Shown here in pieces: positions 31,489 to 34,960 of a DNA stretch of 34,960 nucleotides. This stretch comes from an uncultured Verrucomicrobiota bacterium (GTDB taxonomy: Bacteria > Verrucomicrobiota > Kiritimatiellia > RFP12 > UBA1067). The notes below the pieces were generated by a model, which ran no database searches, was not told the DNA's origin, and saw only the letters and a program-made list of their open reading frames with translations. Each line of letters begins with the position of its first letter. Within the stretch, counting starts at the first letter, position 1. Made by a program: the position numbers and the translations under genes. The stretch covers positions 1 to 34,960 of the forward strand of contig CAMORM010000012.1 in assembly GCA_946623785.1 (NCBI GenBank), written 5' to 3'.

Positions 31489-32010
31489 ATGGCAGTTACA
31501 CGCAGACAGAGCCGGGAATGGGCGTTGCAAATGCTTTGCCAGGCCGACTTGAACCCGTTTGCGGACGTCTCGCAGGCAATCGACGCGTTCTGGCGGCAGC
31601 AGTGGCAGATCGCCGAGGAGCTCAAGACGGCCGAGGAGGCGTTTGCCGCGCCTGCGGGCGAAGATCCGCCCGACGCGCCGGAACTTGTCGCCCCGGCGAA
31701 GTTCCGCGAGTTCGCCGAGGTGCGTGTTCGCGGAGTGCTGTCCGACATGCAGAAACTCGACAGGCTCCTTGAGCCGCATCTCGACCACTGGTCGATGTAC
31801 AGGCTCGGCACAGTGGAGCGCAACGTGCTCAGGCTTGGGGCGTGGGAGCTCGTGAACTGCCCGGACGTTCCGCCGGCTGTCGCCATAAACGAGGCGGTCG
31901 ATCTAGCAAAGTACTTTTCTAACACCGAGTCGGGCCGTTTCGTCAACGGAGTCCTCGACAAGCTGCGCCGCCACCTCGAATCCCCGGGCAAGTCCGGAGG
32001 GAAGGCGTGA
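31489..32010 (+). CDS. nusB: Transcription antitermination factor NusB
   Basis: 173 residues and all-helical. TRRQSREWALQMLCQAD at the start matches the RNA-binding Arg-rich first helix of NusB, and the C-terminal half has LGTVERNVLRLGAWEL and AINEAVDLAKYFS...FVNGVLDKL, both hallmarks. NusB with NusE binds boxA RNA and supports rRNA antitermination. A middle insertion (~45-70, Ala/Pro/Glu-rich) makes it longer than the ~140 residues of E. coli NusB. AGAAGGAAG precedes ATG 31489. Its stop overlaps the ribD start as GTGA. nusB next to riboflavin genes is a common bacterial arrangement. Confidence 0.92.
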   Translation: MAVTRRQSREWALQMLCQADLNPFADVSQAIDAFWRQQWQIAEELKTAEEAFAAPAGEDPPDAPELVAPAKFREFAEVRVRGVLSDMQKLDRLLEPHLDHWSMYRLGTVERNVLRLGAWELVNCPDVPPAVAINEAVDLAKYFSNTESGRFVNGVLDKLRRHLESPGKSGGKA

Positions 32011-33116
32011 CGCCGCCTGACGAAACATCGTTCATGCGACGCGCGCTCGCGCTCGCCCGCAGGTCCCTTGGCCGCACGCGCCCGAACCCAGCGGTCGGCG
32101 CAGTAGTCGTCAGGAACGGCAGGATCATAGGCGAAGGACGCCATGTCCGCTGCGGACTTGACCATGCCGAGGTAGCCGCCATGAAAGACGCGTCGAGGCG
32201 CGGCAATGCCCTCAAGGGCGCCACGGTCTACTGCACGCTTGAGCCGTGCTCCCGCCCCGGGCGTGTCGGCGCTTGCTGCGACGCGCTTGCCGCGGCGGGC
32301 GTGTCTCGCGTCGTGTGGGCTTGTCCGGATCCCAATCCCAGGAACGCCAACAGGGCGAAGCGTGTGCTGCGGAAGTCGGGGATCGACTGTGAATGCTGGA
32401 AGGGGTCGCGCGACCCGGCGAAACGCGCATGCGCGGAGGAGGCCGCTGAGATCGTCGCGCCCTTCGCAAAGTTCGTCAACAGGGGGCTGCCGTTCGTCAC
32501 GGTCAAGATCGCGATGTCGCTCGACGGCAGGATATGCGACGACTCCGGCGGGGCGAAGTGGATATCCTCCGCCGCAGCGCGCCGCGAGACGGGGCGGCTC
32601 CGCCAGGTTGCCGACGCGATAATGGTCGGCGCGGAGACGGTGCGGAAGGACAATCCGACGCTTCTTCCGCGCGGAAGGGCCAACTCGAAGTTCCTGAGGA
32701 TAGTCGTGACGAGGTCCTGCAACCTGCCGCGAACGGCACGTGTGTTCACCGACGCCGCGCGCAAACGCACAGTTGTCCTGTGCATAGGCAAGAGTGAAGT
32801 GCCGGAGAGGCTTTCGTGGTGCTCGCAGCCTGACGGCATAGGCGCGGCGGTCGCATGCAGGACGCTGAAGGGCGGAATGGCCGTGGTTGCTCACCTTATG
32901 CAGGTGATGCACGTCCTCTGCGAGGGCGGGCTCGAGCTTGCACGTTCGCTCGCGTCGGAGGGGCTTGTGGACGAGTGGCTTACGGTTCTCGCGCCGAAGG
33001 TGGTTGGCCACGCTCCGGTGGCGAAGGCCGCGCAGGCAAGGATCGCGAAGGCGAAGACCAGGCATGTAGGCGGCGATGCGTTTGTGTCGGCGGAATTCGG
33101 AAAGCCGGGGCGCTGA
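32007..33116 (+). CDS. ribD: Bifunctional riboflavin deaminase/reductase RibD
   Basis: 369 residues. The N-terminal deaminase domain (1-~145) has HAE (53-55) and PC-x8-C (80-90), the zinc site for deaminating diaminohydroxyphosphoribosylaminopyrimidine. The C-terminal reductase (~155-369) has VTVKIAMSLDGRI, the NADPH-binding region and VLCEGGLELARSL. The usual His after PCS (PCSHxG) is Arg 83 here. GTG 32007 overlaps the nusB stop, with GGAGGGAAGG upstream. The other rib genes are not in the window. No FMN riboswitch is seen before the unit. Confidence 0.92.
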   Translation: MTPPDETSFMRRALALARRSLGRTRPNPAVGAVVVRNGRIIGEGRHVRCGLDHAEVAAMKDASRRGNALKGATVYCTLEPCSRPGRVGACCDALAAAGVSRVVWACPDPNPRNANRAKRVLRKSGIDCECWKGSRDPAKRACAEEAAEIVAPFAKFVNRGLPFVTVKIAMSLDGRICDDSGGAKWISSAAARRETGRLRQVADAIMVGAETVRKDNPTLLPRGRANSKFLRIVVTRSCNLPRTARVFTDAARKRTVVLCIGKSEVPERLSWCSQPDGIGAAVACRTLKGGMAVVAHLMQVMHVLCEGGLELARSLASEGLVDEWLTVLAPKVVGHAPVAKAAQARIAKAKTRHVGGDAFVSAEFGKPGR

Positions 33117-33135
33117 GAGGAAGGGGCCAGGAGAT

Positions 33136-33969
33136 ATGCGATCGATTCTGTTTCAGTTGGGTCCCGTTACCCTGAGGATGTACGGATGCATGATGGCCCT
33201 TGGGTTCATGGCGGGCTGGTATGTGGTGTCGTGGCTCTGCCGCCGCGAAGGGCGTAAACCGGAGCTCCTCACGAACTTGCTGATGCTGATGATGGTCAGC
33301 GGCGTTGTCGGCGCGCGAATCGCCTACGTGATAGAGCACTGGAGCGCGGAGTTCGCGAACAACCTGGCGGAGATCATCCGCGTGGACCACGGCGGGCTCA
33401 TGTTCTACGGCGGCCTGATACTCGCGTTCGTGTGCTTCGTCGGCTACTGCATCGTAAAGCGCGAGAGGTTCCTGCCGATGGCGGACTTGATGGCTGTTGT
33501 CGTGCCGCTTGGGCACGCATTCGGGCGCATAGGCTGCTTCTTCAACGGCTGCTGCTACGGAAAGCAGACGGACAGCGCGTTGGGCGTGTCGTTCCCCGCG
33601 ATGTCGCCCGCCTGGTGCGAGCAGGTGCGGGATGGCGTGATATCGTCGTCCGCCGAAAAGGCGCTGCCTGTGCTCCCCACTCAGCTTTTCGAGGCGGCCG
33701 GTTGCCTGCTGGTTTTCGCGATCGTCCTTCTCGTGTACTTGAAGACGAATCGTGCTGCTTCTGGCGACGAGGCTCCGGCGAAGGCGGCGGCGGGGATTTC
33801 GGCGGCGGTGTACCTTGCCTCATACGGCGTGCTCCGCTTCCTCCTTGAGCTGCTGCGCGGCGATCCGCGCGCCGCTGTGCTTGGGCTTTCGATAGGCCAG
33901 GCGATTTCGCTCGGTGTGTTTCTCGTGGGCCTTGTCTTCGCCATCGCCGCATACAGCCGCCGCCAGTAG
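33136..33969 (+). CDS. lgt: Prolipoprotein diacylglyceryl transferase
   Basis: 277 residues and about seven membrane helices. The Lgt signature GHAFGRIGCFFNGCCYG is present (from ~126), with the N-terminal RMYGCMMALGFMAGWYV and HGGLMFYGGL (the H-G-G motif near the catalytic His). It adds diacylglycerol from phosphatidylglycerol to the lipobox Cys of prolipoproteins such as Pal encoded at 6811. The linker at ~210-220 (SGDEAPAKAAAG) is a loose loop. AGGAG precedes ATG 33136. It follows ribD by 19 bases and belongs to its unit. Confidence 0.93.
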   Translation: MRSILFQLGPVTLRMYGCMMALGFMAGWYVVSWLCRREGRKPELLTNLLMLMMVSGVVGARIAYVIEHWSAEFANNLAEIIRVDHGGLMFYGGLILAFVCFVGYCIVKRERFLPMADLMAVVVPLGHAFGRIGCFFNGCCYGKQTDSALGVSFPAMSPAWCEQVRDGVISSSAEKALPVLPTQLFEAAGCLLVFAIVLLVYLKTNRAASGDEAPAKAAAGISAAVYLASYGVLRFLLELLRGDPRAAVLGLSIGQAISLGVFLVGLVFAIAAYSRRQ

Positions 33970-33999
33970 TGCGTAGTACAATCTTCGAAGGAGTACGAC

Positions 34000-34344
34000 A
34001 TGAACAAGATTGTGAGATGTCTGCTTTTGCTGGCGGCCTTTGCGGCCGGTGCAGTCGCAGGTTGGTGTTCGAAGGGGACGGTCGTAGACATCAGGCAATA
34101 TCAAGAACGCATGTTGCGTCGTATCATGTTGCATGAAGTCGCCACCGAGGCACAGCATACGCTTGAGCGTGTCCTGGCTGTAGGGGATGCATCCCTGACA
34201 AAGCGGTATGTAGATGGCTTGGCCGAAGGGATCGAGGGGGGAATGAGCTATCATCTCGGCGTCGATCCGGACATGGAGTACTTCAACAAGTGGGATTGCG
34301 AGTTAAAGCGCATTGAGGCCGGCGACACGCCGCAGGGCAAATAG
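34000..34344 (+). CDS. Small membrane-anchored or exported protein of unknown function
   Basis: 114 residues. A hydrophobic N-terminus (5-22, VRCLLLLAAFAAGAVAGW) acts as anchor or signal; C23 follows AGW, not a proper lipobox. The rest is helical and charged, with HEVATEAQHTLERVLAVG and YVDGLAEGIEGGMSYHLGVDPDMEYFNKW. GAAGGAG precedes ATG 34000. A possible -10 TACAAT lies at 33977-33982, so it may have its own promoter. GC is lower than in the genes to the left, which suggests an accessory gene. No family was recognised. Confidence 0.65.
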   Translation: MNKIVRCLLLLAAFAAGAVAGWCSKGTVVDIRQYQERMLRRIMLHEVATEAQHTLERVLAVGDASLTKRYVDGLAEGIEGGMSYHLGVDPDMEYFNKWDCELKRIEAGDTPQGK

Positions 34345-34750
34345 CGCAGTCAGGCTGCTCTTGGGAGCTTTGAGTAAGTCAAAGTCCTTCATGTCGAACC
34401 GATTCGTTTAACTCCGACGCTTCGCAAAGGAGGCTCCACTACCGTTTCGCCTTTGCTTCGCACGACACAAGCACAATCAGTTTTCTTGCGACAAAGCGAT
34501 TTTTAGTTGGGGCGCTGCCCCAAACCCCGAATGCGGAGCAAATTTCCTGCGATTTCCCAGTGTTCGGGGCGTGGGGCGAAGCCCCACACACAAGATTCGG
34601 ATACTGCGTAACCTGTTAAGCGGCTCATCTGCGCGAAGCATAAGGCGGAGCGGGAATGCACCGAAGCGAAGCGGAGGGGAGATTCGGCGAAGCCGAACCC
34701 GAAGGGCGCGCAAGCGTCTGCGCGGAGCCAACTTTGCAAGCCGTCGGAGT
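34345..34750. repeat. Convergent intergenic region with many triloop hairpins
   Basis: No convincing gene. Perfect hairpins with three-base loops occur at 34507-34523 (TTGGGGC-GCT-GCCCCAA), 34571-34587 (GTGGGGC-GAA-GCCCCAC) and 34683-34697 (TTCGGC-GAA-GCCGAA). GCAAAGG near 34425 can pair with CCTTTGC near 34455. The region lies between converging genes and could hold terminators for both strands. The composition and hairpin style match 1612-1815. The string around 34507-34530 resembles repeats I recall from many gut genomes. Confidence 0.5.
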
Positions 34751-34960
34751 TTATGAGATAAGACAGGCGATGCCAAAGAAACTTCCGAAGACTGCAAGTG
34801 CAATGGCAATTGCCAGAATGACAAGTAAAAACCTGTTGCCAAACTCGTCGTCCTTGTAGTATTCCCATGCCTGCCGGTCCTCCTCCTTTATGGGCATCGG
34901 CATGTACAGGAACTTCCGTTTGCACGCAGAGCACTTCGCCTGGCCGAAGCCGCCGTTTCC
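34751..34960 (-). CDS. C-terminal part of a minus-strand zinc-ribbon membrane protein
   Basis: On the minus strand, the frame entering at base 34960 reads GNGGFGQAKCSACKRKFLY, then MPIKEEDRQAWEYYKDDEFGNRF, then a membrane helix LLVILAIAIALAVFGSFFGIACLI, and stops at 34751-34753. 69 residues are visible; the N-terminus is outside the window. CSAC is probably the second half of a CxxC...CxxC zinc ribbon, and the layout (N-terminal ribbon, one C-terminal helix) is a tail-anchored design. Function unknown. It is the only minus-strand gene seen. Confidence 0.7.
   Translation of the reverse strand, partial: GNGGFGQAKCSACKRKFLYMPMPIKEEDRQAWEYYKDDEFGNRFLLVILAIAIALAVFGSFFGIACLIS

Noticed and set aside
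34477-34934. Two overlapping minus-strand frames covering the right-hand spacer
   Set aside because: They translate hairpin-rich repeat DNA and have no recognisable domain. The real minus-strand gene is the third frame, with CSAC and a membrane helix, ending at 34751.
1-34960. CRISPR arrays, tRNA and rRNA genes
   Set aside because: No regularly spaced repeats of 25-40 bases and no cloverleaf with a CCA-type end or rRNA-like stretch were found in the spacers.

Overview
The window is a GC-rich bacterial chromosome segment (GC high except near the right end). It is densely coded, and every complete gene lies on the + strand. The gene set suggests a Gram-negative member of the PVC superphylum, most likely a Kiritimatiellota, Lentisphaerota or Verrucomicrobiota type of host-associated anaerobe. 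The reasons are a Pal lipoprotein, a secreted sialate O-acetylesterase, a kinase-sulfatase-modifying-factor fusion, a giant secreted LamG protein of a kind I recall from PVC genomes, and a small CxxC protein that matches an uncharacterised PVC family. This placement is inference from recall; no marker phylogeny was possible.

Layout. Positions 1-1611 hold the 3' part of a membrane-spanning Ser/Thr kinase fused to an FGE-sulfatase (C-type-lectin-like) domain. Its last ~40 codons look like the variable region of a diversity-generating retroelement (DGR). Positions 1612-2185 are non-coding and packed with palindromes, including a 55-bp three-way-junction element. Next come a membrane-anchored M48-like metallopeptidase (2186-3211) and the unit nadE / PHP phosphoesterase / sialate O-acetylesterase (3349-6697). 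These are followed by pal-tatA-tatC (6811-8963), where TatC carries two zinc-ribbon motifs inserted in its first periplasmic loop. Then come a Na/Pi cotransporter (9016-10719), a PrsW-like fragment, an RRM RNA-binding protein (11196-11516) and EF-G (11596-13671).

EF-G is followed without a visible terminator by a polyprenol-phosphate mannosyltransferase, a UbiA-type prenyltransferase and a five-gene secreted-protein cassette (15357-27703). The cassette encodes an exported protein of unknown fold, a tail-fibre-like protein, a 2683-residue LamG/coiled-coil protein, a TSP3-repeat protein and a small helical protein. The right part holds lysC / CxxC protein / D-aminoacylase (27795-31413) and nusB-ribD-lgt (31489-33969). 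It ends with a small membrane-anchored protein, a hairpin-rich convergent spacer and the C-terminus of a minus-strand zinc-ribbon membrane protein.

Regulatory style. Several units start with an extended -10 element of the form TTTTTGGTAYAATA. In at least two cases the T-run is also the U-tract of the upstream intrinsic terminator, and the next start codon lies only a few bases after the predicted transcription start. This implies leaderless mRNAs for EF-G and for the Na/Pi transporter. Within units, genes are coupled by ATGA or GTGA overlaps. The points most worth following are the DGR-like variable region with no reverse transcriptase in view, the zinc-ribbon TatC, the giant secreted cassette, and the fused terminator/promoter/leaderless-start modules.
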